In this document: piece after piece, positions 8,135 to 17,200 of the stretch
How positions within the stretch are numbered: the first letter of the stretch is position 1
How the letters are laid out: each line of letters starts with the position of its first letter
NCBI GenBank assembly: GCA_002344135.1
Contig: DDTO01000002.1
Coordinates: forward strand, 298,794-362,793
Direction: 5' to 3'
DNA: 64,000 nt
DNA from: Chthonomonas sp. UBA2362
GTDB lineage: Bacteria; Armatimonadota; Fimbriimonadia; Fimbriimonadales; Fimbriimonadaceae
The notes under the pieces: model-generated
Database searches by the model: none
Told to the model about the DNA's origin: nothing
What the model saw: the letters and a program-made list of their open reading frames with translations, nothing else
Position numbers and translations under genes: made by a program

Positions 8135-9279
8135 GAGGCGACGATCAACTCCGGCGAGGGTTCGGCATTGAGGCTCTCGTGGCCGTCGGAAGTTACTGCC
8201 ACGATGTTCTCGATGCGAACGCCGAACTGTCCCGGCAGATAGACTCCGGGCTCGACGCTGAAGCAGTTCCCGACTTCCAGGGGCGAGGCGTTCCCTTCGA
8301 TGATGTATGGCTCTTCATGGATACGCAGGCCGATGCCGTGTCCCGTGCGATGCATGAAGCGCTCTCCGTGACCGGCTCGCGCGATGACCTCCCGAGCTGC
8401 CCGGTCGATGGCTTCGGCTGGAACACCGGGGCGGATGGCCGCTCTTGCCGCCTGATGAGCGGTAAAAACGAGCCGGTAGACCTCGCGCGCCTCCTCCGTG
8501 GCGTGGCCGCAAGCGATGGTCCGAGTGATGTCGCTGTTATAGCCTTCCACCTGGCATCCGAAATCCAGCACGACGACGTCACCCTCCCGTATGGGAGTGT
8601 CATCCGAATGGTGGTGTGGCTCGGCGCCGTTGGCTCCGGCAGCCACGATGGCGAAGGTGGGTGTGCCTCCCAGGCGAAGCATCTCGGCGGTGAGGATCGA
8701 AGCAAGTTCGCGTTCGGTGACGCCCTGCGTGCAAGCAGCGAGTGCCGCCGGGAGGGCCTCGTCGGCGATCCTACCGGCCCTGCGCATGAGGTCGAGTTCG
8801 GACTGGTCCTTGATACGCATCAGCCGCGAGAGAACCGGCTGGCCCGTGCGGAAGAGGGCGGCTGGAAGCGCTTCTTGAAGCGCCAGGAGATAGGAGGCCG
8901 GCATATCGTCGTCAACTGCGATCACCGCCGACCGGAGGTTCCAGTCTCGACCGAGGTCATCGACATGAACCATCGGATTCTCGCCGTCTCGCCAAGGTCG
9001 AACATCGGCGATCCCCATGCGGCCGGCTTGGGTCGCCGAGAGCGCGGGCGCGATCATCCGAGTTCGGCCGTCGCGGCCGACGGCGAAGATCAACAGGCGT
9101 TCTCCACCGGCCTCGTGCATGCCAGTTAAATAGCCGAGGGACACCGCGGACGACACGAAGAACGCGTCGACTCCGTCCTCGGCGAGTTCGCGTGAAAGCC
9201 GGTCGACTCGGCCCGAAACACCTGGAATGGTCGCCACGGGACGAGTATGGCACCGGGGAAACTGTTCGCCCGGCGGCAC
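8131..9279 (-). CDS. M24-family Xaa-Pro aminopeptidase/dipeptidase
   Basis: 382 aa from GTG 9279, which has GGAG 9 nt upstream; a second GTG at 9237 is possible. An N-terminal creatinase-like domain (about 20-145) precedes the pita-bread catalytic domain. All five dinuclear-metal ligands are visible: two Asp in VLDFGCQVEGYNSDITRT, His in GHGIGLRIHEEP, Glu in SVEPGVYLPG and Glu in VRIENIV. It cleaves N-terminal residues next to proline, or dipeptides, in the cytoplasm, which fits the peptidase-rich gene content of the window. It heads a five-gene minus-strand operon and is divergent, 17 nt away, from the DNRLRE gene. Confidence 0.9.
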   Translation of the reverse strand: MPPGEQFPRCHTRPVATIPGVSGRVDRLSRELAEDGVDAFFVSSAVSLGYLTGMHEAGGERLLIFAVGRDGRTRMIAPALSATQAGRMGIADVRPWRDGENPMVHVDDLGRDWNLRSAVIAVDDDMPASYLLALQEALPAALFRTGQPVLSRLMRIKDQSELDLMRRAGRIADEALPAALAACTQGVTERELASILTAEMLRLGGTPTFAIVAAGANGAEPHHHSDDTPIREGDVVVLDFGCQVEGYNSDITRTIACGHATEEAREVYRLVFTAHQAARAAIRPGVPAEAIDRAAREVIARAGHGERFMHRTGHGIGLRIHEEPYIIEGNASPLEVGNCFSVEPGVYLPGQFGVRIENIVAVTSDGHESLNAEPSPELIVAS

Positions 9280-9284
9280 GTCGG

Positions 9285-9290
9285 TAAACT
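9285..9290 (+). promoter_or_regulatory. -10-like hexamer TAAACT, 6 nt before ATG 9297
   Basis: One of the recurring -10 hexamers placed so close to the start codon that the transcript would be leaderless. No Shine-Dalgarno is present for this gene. Confidence 0.5.
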
Positions 9291-9296
9291 CCGACC

Positions 9297-11690
9297 ATGA
9301 TCGCCACCTTCATCGCTTTCCTGGTGATTCCCTCCGGCTACACCGGCCTCGAATCGGTGACCCTCGAGCGTGGCGGCGTCGGCGATGCCTCCTTCCGATA
9401 CTGGGCCGTCGACGATACCTTCATCGATCGCGATACGCCCGACGAGAACTACGGACGCGATTCGCTGCTTTCGGTGGGGCTGGGGAAGACCGCCCTCGTT
9501 CGATTCGGCGACTTGAACCGCATGGTGCCCGCCGGCAAGCGGGTCAAGAACGCTCGACTCTTCCTCCGGATCGAGATCGGCAAGACTCCCGCCTTCGCCG
9601 GGATCGGTCGAATGCTGGTCCCATGGGGTGAGGGCCCCGGCAAGCGAGGCTTCATGCGGCGACCCGTCGACCCGAAAGCGAAGCCGATCGGTCCGACTTG
9701 GTCGGCCACGTGGAAGCACCGGCGAGCCGGAGAGGGCGCGATCGGCTGGCAGCAGCCCGGGGGAACCGGCGCTTCGGATCAGGCCACGATCGCAGGAGCG
9801 ACGATGTCGGTCGAAGGGGACTGGATCGTGATCGACGGGCTAGCCACGGCCGTCCAGGCGATGGTCGATCGCCCTTACGATAACTTCGGGTTCGGCATTC
9901 GATTCGACAGCAGCCTCGACCTGGCGAGCAGCGACGCTCTCCAGGGACGGCCACGACTCGAGCTCGAACTTGAGGACAGCACGATAAAGACCGGTCCAGA
10001 CCTCAGTGTGACCAGCATTGGCTGGAACTGGACCGACCTTGGCCAGTGGCCTCCCAACGGGCACGAGGTGGTCTGGACGGCAACCGTGACCAATGTCGGG
10101 GACTCGCCGAGCGAGGGCTTTAACGCGCGTTGGGCGGTGCGCGAGCGGCCGTACTCCGACCAGATGATTGCCAAGGCCCTGGCGCCCGGCGAGTCGGTCC
10201 GCATCGAAGCGAAAATTCCTTGGCGGTCGAACGCCGACCCGCGAACCGCGCCGCTGGCGATGAGGCTCGATACGCCGTCGACCGACGCCGATCCTCACAA
10301 CGATGGCCTGTCCGTCGACACCCTCGGCTTGAGTGTTTCTCTTGCCGTGCCGCCGGGGGCCTTGGAGGAAGCTCGGAAGCAGGGATTCGCCTGCGTCGAG
10401 GATTATGTGCAAGATCGATTCCGATTTTGGAACGAAACCCTCCTGCCGCAGAGCCGATTCTCATTCGCTCCCGAAGGGGCAAAGCAGCGATTTCGCCTGC
10501 AGGCGATCGGGAGCGGTGGACAGATCGAAACCTCGCTCGACTCCGCAGCGACGGCCGACCTGCGCAAGGCCATGGTCCGCTTCTCTCGTGCCGCCGGGCT
10601 ACCGGATTGGGCGGCACTGACTCACCCCGCCGCCAGCGAGCCCCTCGTGGTCGATGGCGCCCAAGTCTGGCGAGGCACCTCGGATCTCTTTCCTGGGCTG
10701 CTCGGGGGCGGCGACACTCGGGACGAAGGCACCTTCCTGCCCACACTAAGCATGCTGTACGAGCCGTGGGTCGATTCCTTGGTCGATGCCCAGCCGATGC
10801 TGAGTACCGACCTCTACTCCGGGGCCGACGTGGCGATTCTGAATGCGCTGATCGGCAGGCTAGGCGAAGCGCGACGGGACTTCGCCGTCCTGTTCCCGCG
10901 AACGCCGCTGGTCCGCGTACAGGATGCCGGCGGGCGTCCGCTGGTGGGAATGACCCTCGACTTCTTCCCCGTTTCCCAGGGAAAAGTGCAACCTGTTGCG
11001 TTTACGGCTAAGACAAATAATCAAGGGGTAGCTGGCCTCAGCATGAACGGGGGGTCGCCCTTTGCTGCCCTCGATGCCAATTGGAGCGGAGGTCTGTACC
11101 TAGTGCGGACCAGCGCCCATGGGGTGACCGAATGGGGCTGGCTCAAGGCCTGGCAGGTGGTGCAGGAGACCGCTCGGGGATCGGCTCTGCTGAATCTGCG
11201 CTTCGCTCTTCCGGCGAGCCCGATCGAACCGGCAACCAATCTGACGCTGAACAAGATCGTCACCGACATGCCGGGTTCACTCCCTGCCAAGCTTGCTCCG
11301 CTTGTCGATGGAGCGATCGACACGGTCGCCGAGATCGGCCTCGCCAAGGACGAATGGCTCGAAATCGATCTGGGCCGTGATCGTCCGCTCGGCGAAGTGC
11401 GGCTCGTTCTCCCGCAAGGCGCTGCGCCTTGGCCAAAGTTCGACATCTACGTTTACGCGACCGGCCAAAGAGCCAGCGAGGCTCGACTTTGGACCCAAGA
11501 GCGGGACAGTGCTTGGACGATCGCCAACCGGAGGGACTTCGAGGGTGTCGACAAGGGGCTGCCTTCCGTGGCCTACCGCGGCCCGCTGACGCGCGCACGC
11601 TTCATTCGGCTCGTCGTTCGCGAAGAATCCGGCCCAGCCCGCATTGCCGAAATCCGCGCCGCGCCCCTAACCTTCGACATCGATCGTTAA
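9297..11690 (+). CDS. Secreted DNRLRE-domain protein with CARDB-like and discoidin-like domains
   Basis: 797 aa. It has a short signal peptide, then a DNRLRE domain (about 28-230) recognised from its opening VDDTFIDRDTPDENYGRDSLLSVG-type motif (residues about 38-62). A CARDB-like beta-sandwich follows (about 235-345: PDLSVTSIG..., ATVTNVGDSPSEGF). A long middle region has no assignment. The C-terminus (about 655-797, NLTLNKIVTD to RLVVREESGPARIAEI) resembles an F5/8-type discoidin domain. Such proteins are extracellular and bind carbohydrate or protein; no catalytic motif is seen. Confidence 0.75.
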   Translation: MIATFIAFLVIPSGYTGLESVTLERGGVGDASFRYWAVDDTFIDRDTPDENYGRDSLLSVGLGKTALVRFGDLNRMVPAGKRVKNARLFLRIEIGKTPAFAGIGRMLVPWGEGPGKRGFMRRPVDPKAKPIGPTWSATWKHRRAGEGAIGWQQPGGTGASDQATIAGATMSVEGDWIVIDGLATAVQAMVDRPYDNFGFGIRFDSSLDLASSDALQGRPRLELELEDSTIKTGPDLSVTSIGWNWTDLGQWPPNGHEVVWTATVTNVGDSPSEGFNARWAVRERPYSDQMIAKALAPGESVRIEAKIPWRSNADPRTAPLAMRLDTPSTDADPHNDGLSVDTLGLSVSLAVPPGALEEARKQGFACVEDYVQDRFRFWNETLLPQSRFSFAPEGAKQRFRLQAIGSGGQIETSLDSAATADLRKAMVRFSRAAGLPDWAALTHPAASEPLVVDGAQVWRGTSDLFPGLLGGGDTRDEGTFLPTLSMLYEPWVDSLVDAQPMLSTDLYSGADVAILNALIGRLGEARRDFAVLFPRTPLVRVQDAGGRPLVGMTLDFFPVSQGKVQPVAFTAKTNNQGVAGLSMNGGSPFAALDANWSGGLYLVRTSAHGVTEWGWLKAWQVVQETARGSALLNLRFALPASPIEPATNLTLNKIVTDMPGSLPAKLAPLVDGAIDTVAEIGLAKDEWLEIDLGRDRPLGEVRLVLPQGAAPWPKFDIYVYATGQRASEARLWTQERDSAWTIANRRDFEGVDKGLPSVAYRGPLTRARFIRLVVREESGPARIAEIRAAPLTFDIDR

Positions 11691-11722
11691 GGCCAGGCAA
11701 AGCGAAGAGCCCGCTCATTCGT

Positions 11723-11728
11723 CACAAT
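11723..11728 (+). promoter_or_regulatory. -10-like hexamer CACAAT, 7 nt before ATG 11736
   Basis: Placed for a leaderless tamB transcript. It lies in a 45-nt gap after the DNRLRE gene, and no Shine-Dalgarno is evident. Confidence 0.5.
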
Positions 11729-11735
11729 CACCGGC

Positions 11736-14700
11736 ATGCGCTGGGCTGGCGCGATTTGGCGAGGCGCGATTTGTTCGCTAGGACTGGCGACCTGGCTCCT
11801 GCCCGTATGCATGCTCGTTTTTTGCGCCGCCTACGCTTTCGCGTGCTTCGAAAGGCTGCGCGCGCCGGGTGAGCCGGTCAAGTTCACCTACGAATCGGCG
11901 GAGGGTCGCCTCGTCGTAGTGCGAGCCGAATCCTATGCCATCGACGTCGAGTCTCGAACGATTCGCATCTATCGAGCGAGGTTGGACGATGCAGCGGGCG
12001 AAGCGATGGTGCGGGCCGAGTCCGTCCGGTTTGTTTACAGGAATCCTGGAATTGACCTATACCTATCAGGGGTTCGTGGTCGGATCGAACGTCTGCCCGA
12101 CGGGAAGTATTCATTCGAGGAGTTCTTGCCCAAGCGCCGGGAGACGGAAGGCGAAACCCCGTTTCGTGCTTATGCTCGAGACGTTCGGCTCGTTTATGTG
12201 GATGCCACCGAGAACCCACGGTTGCCGCTCGAAGTTTCGACGCCGCGCCTCAAGATCGAAGGGGTCGGATCGAGGTTGGTCGGCTCTTGCACGCTGACCA
12301 TCGGCGGGGTCGGGACCTTTCCCGTCAGGCTCGGCGTCGACCCGAGCGGTGTAAACGGGCAGGCTGATCTAGCAAGTACCGACCTGGCCCCACTGCTCTC
12401 CCACGCCCGCCGCTGGCTCGATCGCCAAATCTTGCGCGATTGGTCTCCGGCCGACGCTCGAGTTCTGCTCGCGACCGGTCCGATCGAGATTGCCGTGCCT
12501 CGCAAGGGCGACTTGCTGCTCAGTGGGGACCTCGACTTGCGAGCCGAGGGCCTCGTCCTGACCGACCTGCTCCGTGACGGAAGAGCAAACCTGGCGGCTC
12601 GCTTCAATGCCGATGGTGCCGACATCGTTGGGCAAGTCGAGGAGCCCGGTCGCAGCCTCCGATTCGACGGTGCGGTGGCCTTTGGCGAGCGCTGGTCGGT
12701 GGTCGGAGTCGCGAAGGCCCGAGCGGAATCAGCAACTCGACTATGGACGCCGCTGGGCAAGCTCCTTCCGCCGGACCTCCGCTTCGCCGCTGCCGACTGG
12801 GACGGCAAGATCGCTTGGACGGACGATCGCTTCGAGGCATCAGGAACTCTCGCGAGCCGATCAGCGACCTGGCAGGGCGAGACTATCCAGAACTCGACAT
12901 GGAAACTAGGCTTCGATGGGGCGAGGTTGACGGCGACGACTCGATCCGTCCGCTGGGAAGGGATCGAGTTCAGCGCCGGGATTCGTTACGATCTCGAACG
13001 AGAACAGCTGAGCGGTTGGGCGAAAGCCGACCGAACCGACCTAGGAGCGCTGGCCCGCCGATTCGAGGCCGAGGGGCTGGCGGGCTCGGTAAGTATCCAG
13101 GCCGTGCTTACTGGAACTCCCGCAAAGCCGATCGTCGACCTTGCTGCGCAGGGTCAGGCCGTTTATCGTGCGCCGGACGAAAAGCCCCGCTATCTCGGTC
13201 TCTTCGACGCCCGAGGACGACTCGACCAGGCCCGAGTGAGCCTGAACCGATTCGCTCTCACTGGAGCGTCGGGAGCACTCAACGGCTACGGCTCGGTGGC
13301 GTTGGACGGCAAGGGACTGACCGGAAAAATATATGGTGGCGGCATCGATCTTAGAGAAATTCACCCAGACCTGGCGGGCACGGGCTTCTTCGAAGCCGCA
13401 ATTACCGGAACGGTTTCCGATACGTTCCTGACCGGGCGCGCCGAAGCGTATGGGCTCGCCACTCGGGGAGTCGAGATCCCGGTCGCCAATGCCGACTTCG
13501 TGCTCGATCGAAAGGGGATTACGGTTCCCCGATTCGCCGCAGCGGTCGGGGCCTCCGACGCCACGGGAGAAGCAACCCTCGTCTTCGAATCGAAGAAGGT
13601 AGAGGGTCGCTTCGAGGCCCGTCGAGTCCAGCTCGAGGACTGGTTTGGAGAGGACGTCGCCGGCGTGGCCGATGTGCACGAGGGCGTCATCACAGGGTCA
13701 CTCGATAAGCCCACGGTCGCCGCTAAGGTCGAGGTCGGCGGACTTCGCGTCCACGAGGTCGATGCGGAACGCGCGTTTGCCCACATCGTGGCGGATTCGA
13801 AATCGGTCAACGTGACTGCCGCGGGAATCGAATTCGGGCCCGACCAGTCGATCGCATTCTCGGGCGACTACGACCTGGACGCGAAGAGGGGTCGGGCGCA
13901 GGGGACCTTTGCGGGGCTGCCCTTGGACCGGATTCCCTTCGAGAACGAGCAGGTCGCGCTCGATGGCGCGGCACAGGGCACCTTCTCCTTCGATGCCGAT
14001 GAATCGGGCGTGACCTCGGCCGCCGCTAAGGCCACTGTCGCCGATGTTCAGGTGAACCGCGTTTCCCTCGGTGCGGGCGAAGCTAAGGTTTCAATGAAGG
14101 AAGGGCTGTGGGCGGCAGATGCCCAGATCGGAGAGATGGAGCGCTACTTCATGCTTGCTCCCGCAACGTATGATGCCTCAACGAAGCGAGTCGCCGCGAA
14201 GCTCGAAGCGTATAACTTTCCTATCGATACAGTTACCAACATCTTCGAACGAGAACTCGCCAGATTCCCAGAGGAAACCCAGCGGCTTCTCGATTCCGTC
14301 AATGGCCGGGTGAGCGGAGTCATCGAGGTCGAGGGGGAAGCGTCAAATCCCGACGTTCGCTTGAACGATGTCTCTGCCGGTCAACTTACGATTGCAGGGA
14401 GAAGCGCCGGAAGCGTGACCGTCGACGCCAATCGCAAGAACGGTTCCTGGGAGGTCGAGCGGGCCGACTGGAACGAGGGTTTGGAGGGCGAGACCAAGGC
14501 CGTCCTGCGGGCGTCGGGAACTGTCGATGAGAGCGGCCCCATTGCCGTCCGAGGTGACCTTCAAAACTTCGACATCTCTTGGCTCCACACCCTGGTTCCA
14601 ACCCTGCCTCCGCTGATCGGTTCAGCCGGCTTCGCGTTCGTTCTCGGCGGAGAGACAAAATCGCCCGACCTGGTCGAGAGCGCGCTTTCGACAGAGGGCC

Positions 14701-16274
14701 TCGGGTACGTCGATTCCGACGGAAAACGGCAGGTTTTGCCGCTAAACCTCTTGATTAGCGACCTGACGATTATCAACGGTCTCCTGCTGGCGAATGGTTT
14801 CGCCTCCTACCTCGACTTCAGCGGAAAGATCGAAGCTCGGGCGCCGGTCGGCGCGTTCGCCAAGGGTGAGGCTGCAGAGCGAGCCAAGGTTACGCTGACC
14901 GCCAATCCCCGGAGCCTGGTGGACCTCGAAGAGACCTTCTCTTTCTTGGATGATAAGCGGTCCACGGGCAACATCGGAGCGAGCGTCGTCTTCGACGGTG
15001 TGCCAGGAGACTACCGCGTCACGGCCGATTTGATTACCGACGGAACGATCGCTGCAAAGGGGGTGGACACGACTCTCCAGGGACTGCAAGTGGTTGCCGA
15101 CTACCGTCAGGGGCAGTTGCAGTTCGGCGCGGTGACGAAGAGCTCGGATGGAGGGACCTTGGAAGTCGAGGGTCTCTCCCACCTTGCCGAGTGGCCCGGT
15201 GGAGAATTCGACCTTCGCGAATGGCTTGCCCAAAGTCCGCTTCTCGGCACGATCAAGATCGACAGCGTCACCGTCGCCCAAGATCCGAAGTCTCGATCGC
15301 GAATGATGGCCACCGTGGAAGGCTCGATCGGCATCGGGGGCAACCTGTTCGAGCCACGCCTTCAGGGCCTGGCGAACGAGCCGATCCGTATCTCCGGGGT
15401 CGACGTAACGGTGCCCTCCGAGTTCGGTGCTTCGCCGGGCGGCGAAGCGCCGTTCATCAATCCCCGCTTCGACCAAATCGCGATGGTTTTGGAGGGTCCC
15501 GCCTACATCAGGACATCGACCGCGAATCTGCAACTGGGCGGGTCCGGTGCGATTAACGGTTCGCTTCAGTATCCGGGCCTTACGGCCGGGCTCACGGTCG
15601 AGAAGGGTGTCTTCCGCCTACCGACGAACCGCGTCGAACTCGAGCCGGGCGGCAGGCTGGACTTTGCTTATCGCACGGGGCCTTACATCGAGCCCAATGC
15701 CACTTTGGACGTTCGCCTGGAAGGTCGGACCAGCATCAGCGCGCGACGTTTCGGCGATACGATCGAGCGATATGACGTCACCCTCAACTTGCGCGGCGAC
15801 CTGCTTCAGACCGGGGGCGTCAACATCACGGCCTCCAGCGACCCACCAGACCTCAGCCAGGAGCAGATCCTCAGTATTCTCGGTCAAAAGGACCTGATCG
15901 AATCCTTCGCCCGGGCGACCCTGAGGCCTACGGGAGCAGCGGCACAAGAGTTGGTGCTCGGCTACTTCCTGCCCAACCTCGTATCACCGCTCACCGAGGG
16001 GCTCGCCGCTGGCTTGAACCTCGACTACCTCAGCATCGAATACAATCCGTTCGACCAGACGGTCATTACGGCGGCCAAGACCATCGCCAAGGGTTTGACC
16101 ATCGTTGCCCGACGACAAGTCAACGCCCTGCCCGGCGAAAAGCCGCGCTACGAGCTGAAGCTGATGTACCGCCCGCCCTTCCGCAATTGGATCATCGGGC
16201 GATCTCGATTCGGAATCGGCATCGACCAAGACCGACCCTGGAAGATCACGTTCGAGTACGGCATTCGTTTCTGA
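11736..16274 (+). CDS. tamB: TamB/DUF490-family outer-membrane biogenesis protein
   Basis: 1512 aa. There is one N-terminal membrane anchor (about 10-35), a very long repetitive beta-rich body of AsmA/TamB type, and a C-terminal TamB domain (about 1270-1512) containing GLTVEKGVFRLPTNRV, DPPDLSQEQILSILGQKDL and a terminal aromatic strand FEYGIRF. TamB-family proteins form a hydrophobic groove bridging the inner and outer membranes and serve phospholipid transport or beta-barrel assembly, often with a BamA-type partner. No TamA/BamA gene is adjacent. Its presence supports a diderm envelope, in keeping with the SLH barrel protein at 1-1067. Confidence 0.9.
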   Translation: MRWAGAIWRGAICSLGLATWLLPVCMLVFCAAYAFACFERLRAPGEPVKFTYESAEGRLVVVRAESYAIDVESRTIRIYRARLDDAAGEAMVRAESVRFVYRNPGIDLYLSGVRGRIERLPDGKYSFEEFLPKRRETEGETPFRAYARDVRLVYVDATENPRLPLEVSTPRLKIEGVGSRLVGSCTLTIGGVGTFPVRLGVDPSGVNGQADLASTDLAPLLSHARRWLDRQILRDWSPADARVLLATGPIEIAVPRKGDLLLSGDLDLRAEGLVLTDLLRDGRANLAARFNADGADIVGQVEEPGRSLRFDGAVAFGERWSVVGVAKARAESATRLWTPLGKLLPPDLRFAAADWDGKIAWTDDRFEASGTLASRSATWQGETIQNSTWKLGFDGARLTATTRSVRWEGIEFSAGIRYDLEREQLSGWAKADRTDLGALARRFEAEGLAGSVSIQAVLTGTPAKPIVDLAAQGQAVYRAPDEKPRYLGLFDARGRLDQARVSLNRFALTGASGALNGYGSVALDGKGLTGKIYGGGIDLREIHPDLAGTGFFEAAITGTVSDTFLTGRAEAYGLATRGVEIPVANADFVLDRKGITVPRFAAAVGASDATGEATLVFESKKVEGRFEARRVQLEDWFGEDVAGVADVHEGVITGSLDKPTVAAKVEVGGLRVHEVDAERAFAHIVADSKSVNVTAAGIEFGPDQSIAFSGDYDLDAKRGRAQGTFAGLPLDRIPFENEQVALDGAAQGTFSFDADESGVTSAAAKATVADVQVNRVSLGAGEAKVSMKEGLWAADAQIGEMERYFMLAPATYDASTKRVAAKLEAYNFPIDTVTNIFERELARFPEETQRLLDSVNGRVSGVIEVEGEASNPDVRLNDVSAGQLTIAGRSAGSVTVDANRKNGSWEVERADWNEGLEGETKAVLRASGTVDESGPIAVRGDLQNFDISWLHTLVPTLPPLIGSAGFAFVLGGETKSPDLVESALSTEGLGYVDSDGKRQVLPLNLLISDLTIINGLLLANGFASYLDFSGKIEARAPVGAFAKGEAAERAKVTLTANPRSLVDLEETFSFLDDKRSTGNIGASVVFDGVPGDYRVTADLITDGTIAAKGVDTTLQGLQVVADYRQGQLQFGAVTKSSDGGTLEVEGLSHLAEWPGGEFDLREWLAQSPLLGTIKIDSVTVAQDPKSRSRMMATVEGSIGIGGNLFEPRLQGLANEPIRISGVDVTVPSEFGASPGGEAPFINPRFDQIAMVLEGPAYIRTSTANLQLGGSGAINGSLQYPGLTAGLTVEKGVFRLPTNRVELEPGGRLDFAYRTGPYIEPNATLDVRLEGRTSISARRFGDTIERYDVTLNLRGDLLQTGGVNITASSDPPDLSQEQILSILGQKDLIESFARATLRPTGAAAQELVLGYFLPNLVSPLTEGLAAGLNLDYLSIEYNPFDQTVITAAKTIAKGLTIVARRQVNALPGEKPRYELKLMYRPPFRNWIIGRSRFGIGIDQDRPWKITFEYGIRF

Positions 16275-16294
16275 CGATGCGCCCATAATCCTGC

Positions 16295-17200
16295 ATGATC
16301 GCGGCGACCCTGCTCATCCTCGCCCTGGCCCAGCCGTCGATGGACGTCGACGTCGTCCGCAACGTGGAGTTCGCCCGCTACGGCGAGCGGCCGCTTCTGA
16401 TGGACGTCTACCGAGCCAAGTCCACGGTCGCACGACGGCCGGCAGTCGTTTTCTTCGGTGGGGGAATGTGGGACAAGGGCGGCAAGGATCGTCCTCCGCA
16501 AGCCGTCATCGACCTCGCAAAGAACGGCTTCGTCTCCGTCAGCGCGGCCTACCGTCCGACTTCTGAGGCCAGGTTTCCCGCGCAGATTCACGATGTCAAA
16601 GCCGCGATTCGCTGGCTGCGCGTGCACGCCTCGGAGTACGGAATCGAGCCGGATCGGATTGGAGTGTGGGGGGTTGCCGGAGGCGGCCACTTGGCCGCGC
16701 TCGCCGGGACAAGTGGCGGCGTCGATGCGCTCGAGGGTCTGCCTGCCGGGGCGCGAGCGCCGTCTTCGAGCGTCCAAGCGGTCGTGAGTTGCTCGGGCCC
16801 GACGGACCTCGTTCGACTCGTGGACCTGCGCACGGAACGCCGCGCGGCCCGCCTGAAGGTGACCGAAGCCTACCGCTCGGGCCCCCAGCCGGAGGAACGC
16901 TTGCTCGGCGGGACCGTGATACAAAAGGCCGACCTCGCGCGGCAAGCGAATCCGGCGACCTATGCTTCGGCAGACGATCCGCCCTTCCTTTTCATTCATG
17001 GCGAGGACGACACGCTCGTCTTTGCCGACCAGAGCGTTCTCCTGCACGAGGCTTTGCGCAGGGCGGGCGTCAAGAGCCAGCTTCGCCTGCTTCCAAAGAT
17101 GGGACACGGGCTGCCGAAGGAGCAGGCGGTGTGGCTGATCGAGTTTTTCCAGCGAACCTTGGTCGGAAGTGATTCCGCCGTCTCGACGGTGAAGGGTTAG
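16295..17200 (+). CDS. Alpha/beta-hydrolase (BD-FAE/esterase-lipase fold) with nucleophile Ser replaced by Ala
   Basis: 301 aa with a short signal-like N-terminus. The fold signatures are clear: FFGGGMW (oxyanion loop, normally HGGGW), DVKAAIRWLRVHASEYGIEPDRIGVWG (residues about 100-126), an acid residue in HGEDDTLVF and a His in MGHGLP. The nucleophile elbow, normally GxSAGGHLA, reads GVAGGGHLA. Ala128 (codon GCC, 16676-16678) therefore sits where the catalytic Ser should be. Either the enzyme is inactive or has a non-hydrolytic role, or the base is a sequencing error (TCC would restore Ser). It lies 20 nt after tamB, with CATAAT 5 nt before the ATG, and overlaps the convergent miaB stop by 4 nt. 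Confidence 0.8.
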   Translation: MIAATLLILALAQPSMDVDVVRNVEFARYGERPLLMDVYRAKSTVARRPAVVFFGGGMWDKGGKDRPPQAVIDLAKNGFVSVSAAYRPTSEARFPAQIHDVKAAIRWLRVHASEYGIEPDRIGVWGVAGGGHLAALAGTSGGVDALEGLPAGARAPSSSVQAVVSCSGPTDLVRLVDLRTERRAARLKVTEAYRSGPQPEERLLGGTVIQKADLARQANPATYASADDPPFLFIHGEDDTLVFADQSVLLHEALRRAGVKSQLRLLPKMGHGLPKEQAVWLIEFFQRTLVGSDSAVSTVKG

